NCBI RefSeq assembly: GCF_000311785.1
Contig: NZ_HE978535.1
Coordinates: 326,017 to 390,016, forward strand
Length of the DNA: 64,000 nt
Direction of reading: 5' to 3'
Source of the DNA: Brevibacillus massiliensis
Lineage (GTDB): Bacteria; Bacillota; Bacilli; Brevibacillales; Brevibacillaceae
The notes beneath the pieces are model-generated. The model was not told the origin of the DNA. It ran no database searches and saw only the letters and a program-made list of their open reading frames with translations. Within the stretch, counting starts at the first letter, position 1; each line of letters starts with the position of its first letter. Below are positions 8,473 to 16,876 of the stretch, in pieces. The position numbers were made by a program, and so were the translations under genes.

Positions 8473-9240
8473 ATGGATAACATTCAAATCACGGATGTTA
8501 GGAAGATCATACGGCAGCGCTTGGCTTTGATCCTCATTATTTCCATTGGTTCTGTAGCAGTATGTGGATGGCTAAGTTTTTTTCTGTTAAAACCGGAATA
8601 CGAGGCATCAACAAGTTTATTGATTCAAACACACAGCGCCAACCAGGATGCAGATACGTTATTAAATGATGTACGAGCGAATCAGGAGCTTGTGAAGACT
8701 TACAGCTCGATCATCAAAAGCCGCAGGATTGCCGAAGATGTGATACGCAGCCTACACCTGAATCTCTCAACAGAGCTGCTCCTCAGACACGTACAGGTGG
8801 AAGAGTCTGATCAATCGCTCGTCACTACCATTACGGTTACGGATTCCGATCCTGCCATGGCCGCCTCCATTGCCAATGAATTCGCACAGTCTTTCCAGCG
8901 CAATTTGGGGAGCATGATGAAGGTTGACAACATCTCTATTCTCGACGAAGCAAAGGTGGAGGGGAATCCGCTACCAGTTCGCCCGAAGCCCTATCTGAAC
9001 ATGGGAATAGGTCTTGTCCTTGGACTGCTGATCAGCGTTGGGCTGGCTTTTTTGCTGGAGTATTTCGACAAGACGATAAAAGAAGAGGAACAGATCGAGG
9101 AATTTTTGCTTATACCTGTCTTGGGAACCATTACAGATTTCCAGGAAAACAGAAAAAAACAGAAGAAACGTATTCGTCAGGCAGGTGAAGATACCATTGA
9201 AATCTCGGAAGACACCAAGCAAGTTAATCTGTCACGTTAA
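8473..9240 (+). CDS. Wzz/CpsC-like chain-length determinant and tyrosine-kinase modulator
   Basis: 255-residue membrane protein: a short cytosolic N-terminus, a membrane helix at about 17-39, an extracytoplasmic domain, a proline-rich NPLPVRPKPY stretch and a second helix at about 172-193, then a charged cytosolic tail. This is the layout of Gram-positive CpsC/YwqC proteins, which anchor and activate the partner BY-kinase and set polymer length. The kinase gene begins inside its last 56 bases. AAGGGAG lies about 12 bases before the ATG. It is the first gene of the polysaccharide operon, directly behind the structured leader. Confidence 0.88.
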   Translation: MDNIQITDVRKIIRQRLALILIISIGSVAVCGWLSFFLLKPEYEASTSLLIQTHSANQDADTLLNDVRANQELVKTYSSIIKSRRIAEDVIRSLHLNLSTELLLRHVQVEESDQSLVTTITVTDSDPAMAASIANEFAQSFQRNLGSMMKVDNISILDEAKVEGNPLPVRPKPYLNMGIGLVLGLLISVGLAFLLEYFDKTIKEEEQIEEFLLIPVLGTITDFQENRKKQKKRIRQAGEDTIEISEDTKQVNLSR

Positions 9241-9874
9241 TCCAAAGTCGCCGATTTCAGAGGCATACCGAACCCTGCGAACGAATATTCAGTTTGTCGG
9301 AGGGCCCAAAAAAATTCACTTGTTAATGATTACGAGCGCTGTGCCTGGCGAAGGGAAAACGACCACGGTGACCAATTTGGCTATCGTCATGGCCCAGGCA
9401 GGAAAAAGAGTCGTTGTAGTGGATGGAGACCTGCGGAAACCAGCCATTCATCGAATTTTTCGACTACCAAATCACGTCGGTTTAACCAGCCTGTTGCGGC
9501 AGGAAGTCCAGTTGTCCGATGCTGTTCAGAACATTCCATTGATTGGCTTTGATGTGGTTCCGTCCGGGCCCGTTCCGCCCAATCCGACTGAACTTTTAAG
9601 CACCGAAACGATGCGTGAACTGCTGGAGCGGCTTAAAGATCAGTATGACATCGTATTATTGGATACCCCTCCGATCCTTCCGGTAACAGACAGTCAAGTA
9701 CTAGCTGCCTATGTGGATGGAGTGTTGTTGGTTCTCCAGAGCGGCAAGGTGCTGATCGAACAAGCGAAAAAAGCAAAAGCGCTGCTTGACCATGTAGGAG
9801 CAAACGTCATCGGGTCCGTGCTTAACAACAAGAAAGTAGACAGGGACAGCTACTACGATTATAGCCATGATTGA
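9185..9874 (+). CDS. BY-type protein tyrosine kinase, CpsD/YwqD-like
   Basis: Cytosolic autokinase that works with the preceding membrane modulator to control polysaccharide assembly. Seen in 229 residues: SPISEAYRTLRTN opening; Walker A SAVPGEGKTT (51-60); Walker A' VVVVDGDLRKP (76-86); Walker B DIVLLDTPP (155-163); and a C-terminal tyrosine cluster SYYDYSHD (222-229) as autophosphorylation site. The GTG start at 9185 gives a 56-base overlap with the upstream gene; its ribosome site is weak, so a start slightly further in cannot be excluded. The phosphatase gene begins in its last codons, so the two are translationally coupled. Confidence 0.92.
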   Translation: MKIPLKSRKTPSKLICHVNPKSPISEAYRTLRTNIQFVGGPKKIHLLMITSAVPGEGKTTTVTNLAIVMAQAGKRVVVVDGDLRKPAIHRIFRLPNHVGLTSLLRQEVQLSDAVQNIPLIGFDVVPSGPVPPNPTELLSTETMRELLERLKDQYDIVLLDTPPILPVTDSQVLAAYVDGVLLVLQSGKVLIEQAKKAKALLDHVGANVIGSVLNNKKVDRDSYYDYSHD

Positions 9875-10610
9875 TATCCACTGTCATATTCTTCCTGGTT
9901 TAGATGACGGTCCCCAATCAGAGACAGAAGCGATAAAAATGGCGCGTATTGCTGTGGAAGACGGGATCACGCAGATGATTGCCACTCCGCATTCGCACGA
10001 TGGCATATATGTAAACAATGCGGAGCAAGTCTTGCAGGCGGTTGAAGCATTTCAGGCCATCCTGGACCGCGAAGGAATCCCGCTGCGCGTACATCCAGGC
10101 GCAGAAGTTCATATGCATGCCAATATGGTTGAACATCTGCTGTCTGACACTCTCTTGACGATGTGCAACGCCAGGAGGTATGTACTGCTTGAACTCCCTG
10201 TGCTTCATCTGCCGCTGTTCACGGACGAAGTTCTTGCGAATCTGCATGCATCGGGAATGACGCCGATTATCGCCCATCCTGAGCGGAACCAGGTGTTGCG
10301 AAGGAAGCCGGATCGCTTGGCAAGGTGGATCAGACAAGGGGCTGTCGCGCAGCTTACTGCGAGCAGTCTGGCAGGGAAGATGGGCAAAAGTGCCCGGAAG
10401 TGGGCTGAGTTCATGGTTCGACATCGTCTGGTGCAGCTTATCGCAAGCGATGGGCATGACTCGCTCATAAGAAAGCTGGAGCTGAATGCGGCGTATCAAT
10501 CTTTGCTTCAGATCGCCCCAGCCGATGTCGTGCAAACATATCGCCGTAATGCAGAAGCCGTCCTGCAGGGGGTGACATGCAGCGTCCCGGAACCGCTTTA
10601 CGACTGCTGA
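9867..10610 (+). CDS. PHP-family protein tyrosine phosphatase, CpsB/YwqE-like
   Basis: Metal-dependent phosphatase that reverses the autophosphorylation of the adjacent BY-kinase. 247 residues, as for YwqE. Metal-binding PHP motifs: HCH at residues 5-7, PGLDDGP, ATPHSHDGIY, the PGAEVHMH strand, IIAHPERN, and SDGH near the C-terminus. It overlaps the kinase stop by eight bases. Kinase and phosphatase together form the usual Wze/Wzb-like control pair of Gram-positive capsule loci. Confidence 0.92.
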   Translation: MIDIHCHILPGLDDGPQSETEAIKMARIAVEDGITQMIATPHSHDGIYVNNAEQVLQAVEAFQAILDREGIPLRVHPGAEVHMHANMVEHLLSDTLLTMCNARRYVLLELPVLHLPLFTDEVLANLHASGMTPIIAHPERNQVLRRKPDRLARWIRQGAVAQLTASSLAGKMGKSARKWAEFMVRHRLVQLIASDGHDSLIRKLELNAAYQSLLQIAPADVVQTYRRNAEAVLQGVTCSVPEPLYDC

Positions 10611-10678
10611 GCAGAAAAAGGTGGTTGTGTCGGTTGAATGTGGGATCGTTCGTCTCCCGGCAGGTGAGGGGATGTGGG

Positions 10679-12031
10679 ATGAGTGGGCGTATGAGACAAG
10701 CCCTGACGCTAATGAGCAATCTGTTTTATGCGAAGTTCGTCAAAAATGTTGCGGTCCTAGTACTGGGTACGGGACTTGGCCAATGCCTCACGATACTGAC
10801 TGCGCCTCTGTTGAGCAGATTGTACGATCCATCAGCTTTTGGCGTCTTATCCCTCTACACATCGATCGTAAGTATCCTGGCTGTCATGATGGCAGGCCGG
10901 TACGAGCTGGCGATTGTATTGCCCGAAAAGGATGACGATGCCGTCAATATCCTTATGCTGGCTTTGCTGATTACATTTGGCCTGACTGCTGCATCGATAC
11001 TCATACTTCCGTCGATGGGCCGTCATTTTTCGCAGTATGTTCCTGGAGCAAGAGGCGTTCCGTGGCTATGGATGATTCCCATCAGCGTTTTTGCCATGGG
11101 AGTGTACCAGTCCCTCGCCTATTGGTGTACGAGGAAGCAGGCCTTTGCCAGACTCTCGATTTTCCAGATCTTCCGTTCTGTGGGAGTCGCGGGCACGCAA
11201 ACGACTGGCGGAATCTTGCATGCTGGTGCACCGGGGCTTGTGTTTGGACAGGTTGCGGGGCAAATCCTCGCAACGTCCATCTTGTTCGGGCAGGTATTGC
11301 GGGAAGACAAAAGGATTATTCGCGATGCGCTTTGCTTTGCGAAAATCCAGAAGCTGGCGAAGGATTATGTCCGCTTCCCCTTATACAGCACACCGCAAAC
11401 CCTGTTAAATGAATTTTCCCAAAACGTCCCGGCATTTATCCTGACGTATGCGTTTGGCACAGGCGTAGTCGGTTACTATTCCCTGGCACTTCGGCTCATC
11501 CAACTGCCGTATAATCTGATTGGCCAATCCATCACCCAGGTGTTTTATCAGAAGGTGTCCAAGGATTATCACGATAGGAAAAACATTTACCAGACGGTCA
11601 AGAGATCAACTTTGACCCTTGCTGCCGTTGCAATGCTGCCGACGATCGCTTTGGTCGGGTTTGGCCCGCAATTATTTACGTTCGTGTTGGGAGAAGCGTG
11701 GTTTCAATCCGGTTTGTACGCGCAATGGATGGCGGTCTGGGTATTCTTCGGTTTCTTGAATACGCCGTCATTTGTAACCGCTCAGGTGTATGGTTTGCAG
11801 CGGTTCCTGCTCTGTTATGAGATCGGATTATTTATCTCGCGGACAGCCGTACTATATTGGGGGGCTCTGTCTGCCGACGCGCTTTCGGCGATCGCTTTAT
11901 TCAGCGTGACAGGGGGAGTATTCAATTGTTTCCTGATCGTGGCGGTGATGTTCTACGTGAAAAAGCAGATGCGCCATGACGCGGAACGGTCAAGTTTGCC
12001 CGGCGATATCACTGACGAAGGAGCGACCTAA
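10679..12031 (+). CDS. Wzx-like polysaccharide flippase (MOP superfamily)
   Basis: About 450 residues with 12 or more hydrophobic segments. It begins NLFYAKFVKNVAVLVLGTGLGQ, followed by TAPLLSRLYDPSAFGVLSLYTS, which matches lipid-linked oligosaccharide flippases of the RfbX/Wzx type. It would move undecaprenyl-linked repeat units across the membrane. ATG 10679 is preferred because GAGGGG precedes it and an upstream in-frame start at 10577 would add a polar extension inside the phosphatase gene; 10691 and 10712 are also possible. The next gene follows without a gap. Confidence 0.85.
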   Translation: MSGRMRQALTLMSNLFYAKFVKNVAVLVLGTGLGQCLTILTAPLLSRLYDPSAFGVLSLYTSIVSILAVMMAGRYELAIVLPEKDDDAVNILMLALLITFGLTAASILILPSMGRHFSQYVPGARGVPWLWMIPISVFAMGVYQSLAYWCTRKQAFARLSIFQIFRSVGVAGTQTTGGILHAGAPGLVFGQVAGQILATSILFGQVLREDKRIIRDALCFAKIQKLAKDYVRFPLYSTPQTLLNEFSQNVPAFILTYAFGTGVVGYYSLALRLIQLPYNLIGQSITQVFYQKVSKDYHDRKNIYQTVKRSTLTLAAVAMLPTIALVGFGPQLFTFVLGEAWFQSGLYAQWMAVWVFFGFLNTPSFVTAQVYGLQRFLLCYEIGLFISRTAVLYWGALSADALSAIALFSVTGGVFNCFLIVAVMFYVKKQMRHDAERSSLPGDITDEGAT

Positions 12032-12032
12032 A

Positions 12033-13397
12033 GTGATGAAGGTGAAGGAAAAACTGTGGAGGGCAAGGCTTTCGTTGCAAGGCAACTCTTTAAAATATGC
12101 AGATAAGCTAAGAGCTTGGCAATGGCTGCCTCGAGAGAAAGTCTTGGAAATGCAGCGGGAAAACCTGACCTCGCTCCTAAAACACGCCTGCCGCAACGTC
12201 CCGTATTACCGCACTGTTCTAAAGGAGAGCGGCGTGATTGATCGGCAAGAACAGGTGCAACTGGAACATTTTTCGCGGATTCCCTTGCTCGATAAAAACG
12301 TTATGCGAACCCAATTCGAACAGTTGCAATCTGCCGATATCCACACCCGTATGTGGTATGAGAACACTTCGGGCGGCTCTACGGGGGAACCTGTCCGTTT
12401 CCTTCAGGATAAAGAATATTTTTTCTGGAACGAAGCGATTAAGATCGTCAACGATGAATGGACGGATCGCTCTTTGGTCGATCGGCAAATAAGATTATGG
12501 GGCTCAGCAAGAGATCTTTTTGCCGGGAAAGAATCAGCGAAAACACAGTTGGGGAGATGGCTGAGAAATGAGCTGTGGCTGTATTCGCTGCGCATGACGG
12601 CGGAACAGATGACGAATTATGTGAACCAAATCAATCAGTACAAACCTATGCAAATTTTAGCGTACGCAGAAAGTATCTATGAGCTGGCAAGGTTTATCGA
12701 GCGGGAAAAAATGCCCGTTTATTCCCCGACAGCCATCATGACATCGGCTGGAACGCTGTATCCCCGCATGCGGGAAGTGATTGAACGAGTGTTTCAGACT
12801 CGTTGTTTTAACTGCTATGGCTCCAGGGAAGTGGGGGATGTCGCTTGTGAGTGCAATCAACACAAGGGCTTGCACGTTTCTTCAGCAACGCACTACGTGG
12901 AAATCCTGCGGCCTGACGGCACGGCGACGGAGCCGGGCGAACTTGGGGAACTTGTGATTACAGTCCTGTTCAATTATTCCATGCCATTCATTCGGTACCG
13001 CATTGGCGATGTGGGCAGTTGGAGCGAACATACTTGCAGTTGCCGACGAGGTTTACCCCTGTTAAAAGAGGTTGCCGGCCGAGTGACGGATATGTTTCTT
13101 GACAAGCAGGGCGTCCAGATCGACGGCAGCATGTTTAATCTTCTCCTCGATGACAAGCCGTTTGTGAAGAAGTATCAGGTCATCCAGGAAGAGTATGAAA
13201 AGATCAGGATTTTAATCGTCCCGGTCGATCAAAACCGGAATCCGTTTACATACCATAAAGAGGAACTTGATGACGTTACCAAAAAAATCCAGATGGTGAT
13301 GGGGGAAACCTGCCAGGTAACATTTGAGCTTATGGAAGAAATCCTGCCTGCTTCATCCGGAAAGTACCGATATACCATTTCCAAGGTAAGCCGATAA
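12033..13397 (+). CDS. CapK-like adenylate-forming enzyme (phenylacetate-CoA ligase family)
   Basis: About 454 residues. Signature pieces: SGGSTGEPVRFLQD (phosphate-binding loop; TSGSTGxP in the superfamily), NCYGSREVGDVACEC (the acyl-adenylate A5-like motif, with cysteines that continue in CSCRRG), RYRIGDVG and the C-terminal SGKYRYTISKV hinge. Such CapK proteins recur in capsule and O-antigen loci, where they are presumed to activate a carboxylic acid used to decorate sugars; the substrate is unknown. GAAGGAG at 12017-12023 serves either GTG 12033 or ATG 12036. It is embedded between flippase and polymerase. Confidence 0.8.
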   Translation: MMKVKEKLWRARLSLQGNSLKYADKLRAWQWLPREKVLEMQRENLTSLLKHACRNVPYYRTVLKESGVIDRQEQVQLEHFSRIPLLDKNVMRTQFEQLQSADIHTRMWYENTSGGSTGEPVRFLQDKEYFFWNEAIKIVNDEWTDRSLVDRQIRLWGSARDLFAGKESAKTQLGRWLRNELWLYSLRMTAEQMTNYVNQINQYKPMQILAYAESIYELARFIEREKMPVYSPTAIMTSAGTLYPRMREVIERVFQTRCFNCYGSREVGDVACECNQHKGLHVSSATHYVEILRPDGTATEPGELGELVITVLFNYSMPFIRYRIGDVGSWSEHTCSCRRGLPLLKEVAGRVTDMFLDKQGVQIDGSMFNLLLDDKPFVKKYQVIQEEYEKIRILIVPVDQNRNPFTYHKEELDDVTKKIQMVMGETCQVTFELMEEILPASSGKYRYTISKVSR

Positions 13398-13430
13398 CTG
13401 GATTTCCAGACAAATGCAAGAGGTACGAGT

Positions 13431-14600
13431 ATGGTGCATAAAGAAGCCAAGACCAGGCGTTGGCCGCTCATGAACGGACTTGCGATGCTCTACGTATTCA
13501 CCGTATTGGTATTAACAGCAGTACCGGTCATCTCACGATTAGGAGCCATCCTCTCGCTCGCCATGTTACTTGGGTTGGGTTTTCATTATCTGAAAATGAG
13601 ATCGCTGTATGTTCCCAAGTGGTTCATCCTGCCGATGTTATTTGCGCTTTTTGCGTTCACCTCTGTTATGTGGTCGGTAGATCAACTGTCGGCGATCTAT
13701 TCTGCCATCAGCCTGTCGGCGGGTGTATGGGGCGCCGGATGTGTCTGGTTGGCTCTACAAAACGGAGCTTCGCTGTCCGCTCTAATCGCCAGCTCGTTTT
13801 TGAGCGGGGTGGTCATCATGGCTACAGCATCCCTGGAGCTGTACACTTCTGCAGGAGACCTAAGGCTTTCCGGGATATTGGGCAATCCCAACCTTCTTGC
13901 GATGAATTTGACCATCGCGGCCTTTATCATGTTCCTCAGCGAGAAAAAAAGGGTGTTGTGCAAAACAACCGGGCTTTGTTTTGTCATCTTTGCGACAGTT
14001 TTTTCGGGAAGTATCAAGATGCTGTTCTTTTGGATCGTTTTTCTATTCTACTTGGTCTTGAAGGGATATCAAATCGCGAAAAAATCGCATCTGATGAAAG
14101 CGCTGTGCAGCGGTCTCCTGCTGCTCCTGGCGATCGCGGCCGTCTACTTGGGCAGCTTATTGTTCCAAAATCTTGAAGGAATTACCGTGTTTAAGCGGTT
14201 CTTTCAGCTTCTGGAGGGGGAAAATACCAGCGGAATCACTCGCTTGGCGATGGTGAATGAGGGGCTTACTCTGTGGATGCAAAGTCCCTTTATGGGGAAC
14301 GGCATCGATCAATTCCGTGTTCTCGGTTCCTACGGTACCTACGCCCACAATAATTATATTGAGCTTTTATGCGATTTCGGAATCAGCGGTCTCTTTCTTT
14401 ATTACTTCAGCTATTTTGTCATTACGGCAAAAAGTATCAAAGGCATAGTAGCGGGTTACGAACATGCCTACTTTGCGCTCATGATGATCATAACGATGGC
14501 TTTGTGGGAGGTCGGGGTGGTCAGCTACAGTGAAAAGAGCATGTGGCTCATGATGGTTCTGGCCTTTCACTTGGTCTCGGCTGCCGATGCGAAAGGCTGA
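13431..14600 (+). CDS. Wzy-like polysaccharide polymerase / O-antigen ligase family
   Basis: 389 residues with about 10-11 membrane helices and a large loop before the C-terminal helices. That loop holds GNGIDQFRVLGSYGTYAHNN, followed by YIELLCDFGISGLFLYY, the hallmark of the WaaL/Wzy family. SGILGNPNLLAMNL at mid-protein is also typical. In a Wzx/Wzy locus it would polymerise the flipped repeat units outside the membrane. ATG 13431 follows AAGAGG. No other candidate polymerase is present in the cluster, which supports the assignment. Confidence 0.8.
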   Translation: MVHKEAKTRRWPLMNGLAMLYVFTVLVLTAVPVISRLGAILSLAMLLGLGFHYLKMRSLYVPKWFILPMLFALFAFTSVMWSVDQLSAIYSAISLSAGVWGAGCVWLALQNGASLSALIASSFLSGVVIMATASLELYTSAGDLRLSGILGNPNLLAMNLTIAAFIMFLSEKKRVLCKTTGLCFVIFATVFSGSIKMLFFWIVFLFYLVLKGYQIAKKSHLMKALCSGLLLLLAIAAVYLGSLLFQNLEGITVFKRFFQLLEGENTSGITRLAMVNEGLTLWMQSPFMGNGIDQFRVLGSYGTYAHNNYIELLCDFGISGLFLYYFSYFVITAKSIKGIVAGYEHAYFALMMIITMALWEVGVVSYSEKSMWLMMVLAFHLVSAADAKG

Positions 14601-14631
14601 TTCATACAAATGAGATAATAGGTGACAATCC

Positions 14632-15729
14632 ATGTCCAAGGTGAAAAGAGTGTTAGTGATGATTCCCAATCTGGCAGGCGGAGGAGCAGAGAAGGTGATT
14701 GTTACACTGCTCGGGCATCTGAATCGAGAGAGAGTGGAACCGATTTTGCTGGTAACCAATTTGGAAGGGCCGTTTGCAGGGCGCATCCCCGGAGACATTC
14801 AAGTAATCAACTTACAGAAAAAACGAATTCGTTACGCCTTGCTGCCATTGATAAAAGAAGTAAACCGGCTTCGCCCCGATACGATTCTCTCGACCATTGG
14901 CTATATGAATTTAGCCGTATTACTCGTGCGAAAGTTTTTTGCGGTCAAGCCCAAAATCATCGTCCGGCAAACCAATACATTATCGAAATCCCTGCAATCG
15001 TTCGCTTGGTGGAAACGAATGATCTTAAGAGGTCTGTACCGATGGCTGTACCCGCAGGCAGATATCATCCTGACGCAATCTGATGGCATGCGCCACGATA
15101 TACTCTCCCTTCTGCAGGGCGTACCGGCTCAAAAAGTTGTGAGAATCTTCAACCCCTTGGACATAGACTACGTAACGAACGAGGCCGAAGCGTTCAACCC
15201 ATACGAACAGGTAAAAGAAGACAAAATCATTGTTGCCGTCGGACGGATGATTTACGTGAAGGGATTTGACTTGCTGCTAAACGCTTTTCGACAAGTGCAC
15301 GAGGTGAACCCCAGTACTCGTCTATACCTCCTCGGAGAAGGACCCCTGCAAGCGGAATTGCACCAACTTGCTGTCTCGCTTGGTATCGAAAGGAATGTGA
15401 CGTTTATGGGATTTCAATCAAATCCTTATCCTTACATGAAGTATGCAGATCTACTTGTTTTGCCTTCCCGAACGGAGGGATTTCCCAATGTATTGACGGA
15501 AGCTTTAGCCTGCGGCGTCAAGATCGTAGCGGCAGACTGCCGGAGCGGTCCGCGGGAAATCCTGGGCAACAGTGAATTCGGTCTGTTAGTGGCAGAAAAT
15601 GAAGTTCAGGCGCTGGCTGACGGGATGATGGCTTGTTTAAGCCTCGCCCGGCATGAAGCGGCGGGTATGGAACGGGCACAATCTTTTCACGCCAGGAAGA
15701 TTGCGGAAGCATACGAGGGGGTGTTCTAA
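14632..15729 (+). CDS. Glycosyltransferase family 4 (first of three)
   Basis: 365-residue cytosolic GT-B enzyme. The N-terminus reads VLVMIPNLAGGGAEKVIVTLL (acceptor domain). The C-terminal domain has VAVGRMIYVKGFDLLLNAF, YLLGEGPL and the donor-binding EGFPNVLTEALACG element with the E-x7-E spacing of retaining GT4 enzymes. It would add one sugar of the repeat unit to the lipid-linked acceptor; donor and linkage are not predictable. AGGTGA lies just upstream of ATG 14632. The next gene starts four bases after its stop. Confidence 0.88.
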   Translation: MSKVKRVLVMIPNLAGGGAEKVIVTLLGHLNRERVEPILLVTNLEGPFAGRIPGDIQVINLQKKRIRYALLPLIKEVNRLRPDTILSTIGYMNLAVLLVRKFFAVKPKIIVRQTNTLSKSLQSFAWWKRMILRGLYRWLYPQADIILTQSDGMRHDILSLLQGVPAQKVVRIFNPLDIDYVTNEAEAFNPYEQVKEDKIIVAVGRMIYVKGFDLLLNAFRQVHEVNPSTRLYLLGEGPLQAELHQLAVSLGIERNVTFMGFQSNPYPYMKYADLLVLPSRTEGFPNVLTEALACGVKIVAADCRSGPREILGNSEFGLLVAENEVQALADGMMACLSLARHEAAGMERAQSFHARKIAEAYEGVF

Positions 15730-15732
15730 CGA

Positions 15733-16869
15733 ATGGAAGAAGACCGTATATGCAGCAGGTGGCTGGCAATCGGTCCGCTCCCACCGCCGATTGGAGGAGA
15801 TACCGTTTCTTTTTCCAGGTTAGTGGAAAGCAAAGTACTACAGGAAGCCCACCTGCATGTGGAGATCCTGGATACATCAAGAAAAGAACAAGAGAGCAAA
15901 GTGGGACGGAAGCTGGACTTGTCGGATTTGAAAAACGGAGTCCGCTTTTTCCTCCAGGCGTTTCGCTATCGAAAGCAAGTAGACGGGGTGTTGGTTTGGG
16001 CCAACTCCCGTTTTTCTTATACCCTTGGCCTTCTGATCGTTTTGTTGTTTAAAGCATATGGGAAACAGGTCATCATGAAACAGTTTGGCACATGCTTTAT
16101 CGAAGAGTATCGCTTATTGCCTGCCTGGTACCAGCTCCTGATCAAAAAAATCTTCTCGCGAGCCGATTATTTCCTCCTGCAGACAAGGGCCTTCTGCCGC
16201 TTTTTTATCGATGTCCTGGGACTTCCGGAAAGCAGCGTCGTTCACTTTCCCAACTTCCTCCCGTTTCATCCCGTCACCCGCGAACGAAGGGGATTAGCCG
16301 GTCGGGTCAATTGTGTTTTTGTTGGCCAGATCCGAAAAGAAAAAGGGGTTTTTGATATCCTCGAAGCGCTGAGAAAAGAGCCGAAGACGGCTTGTTTTTT
16401 TTATGGCCCGCTCCACGCGGCGGATAAGGAGGAGTTTTTACGGCAGGTAGAGGCGGTGCCAAATGCCGTTTATTGCGGGGTTCTGGATCAACATCAAGTC
16501 ATTGAGACGATCAGCCGATATGACGTTTTGTTACTTCCCTCCTATCATATCGGAGAAGGGTATCCCGGGGTGATCCTGGAAGCGTTTTTCTCCTGCATAC
16601 CGGTCATCGCGACAAATTGGCGGATGCTGCCGGAAATTGTTCTTGACGGTCACAACGGCTACCTGGTATCGGTCCGCTCGCCTGAAGAGATCGTCCAAAA
16701 GCTTCGACTCATGGCGGAGAATGAGCAGAAATATATCCAGATGTGTCTGGCAGCAAACGAAACTGCGCATCACTTTACGGAAGAAAAAGTAGTGGGAGAG
16801 ATCTTACTGCCTCTGCTTGGAACATCCTCGGCAAGAGTAGAGCAAAGAATGAGTTTGGAGGGAGGGTGA
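15733..16869 (+). CDS. Glycosyltransferase family 4 (second of three)
   Basis: 378-residue GT-B type enzyme beginning with the GPLPPPIGGDTVSFSRLV substrate loop. Its C-terminal half reads VFVGQIRKEKGVFDILEAL, then HIGEGYPGVILEAFFSCIPV, which matches the nucleotide-sugar site of GT4 with E-x7-E. It is packed four bases behind the preceding transferase. The acceptor and the sugar are unknown. A GGAGGGTGAG stretch across its stop codon provides the ribosome site for the asparagine-synthase-like gene. Confidence 0.86.
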   Translation: MEEDRICSRWLAIGPLPPPIGGDTVSFSRLVESKVLQEAHLHVEILDTSRKEQESKVGRKLDLSDLKNGVRFFLQAFRYRKQVDGVLVWANSRFSYTLGLLIVLLFKAYGKQVIMKQFGTCFIEEYRLLPAWYQLLIKKIFSRADYFLLQTRAFCRFFIDVLGLPESSVVHFPNFLPFHPVTRERRGLAGRVNCVFVGQIRKEKGVFDILEALRKEPKTACFFYGPLHAADKEEFLRQVEAVPNAVYCGVLDQHQVIETISRYDVLLLPSYHIGEGYPGVILEAFFSCIPVIATNWRMLPEIVLDGHNGYLVSVRSPEEIVQKLRLMAENEQKYIQMCLAANETAHHFTEEKVVGEILLPLLGTSSARVEQRMSLEGG

Positions 16870-16876
16870 GCGCTGC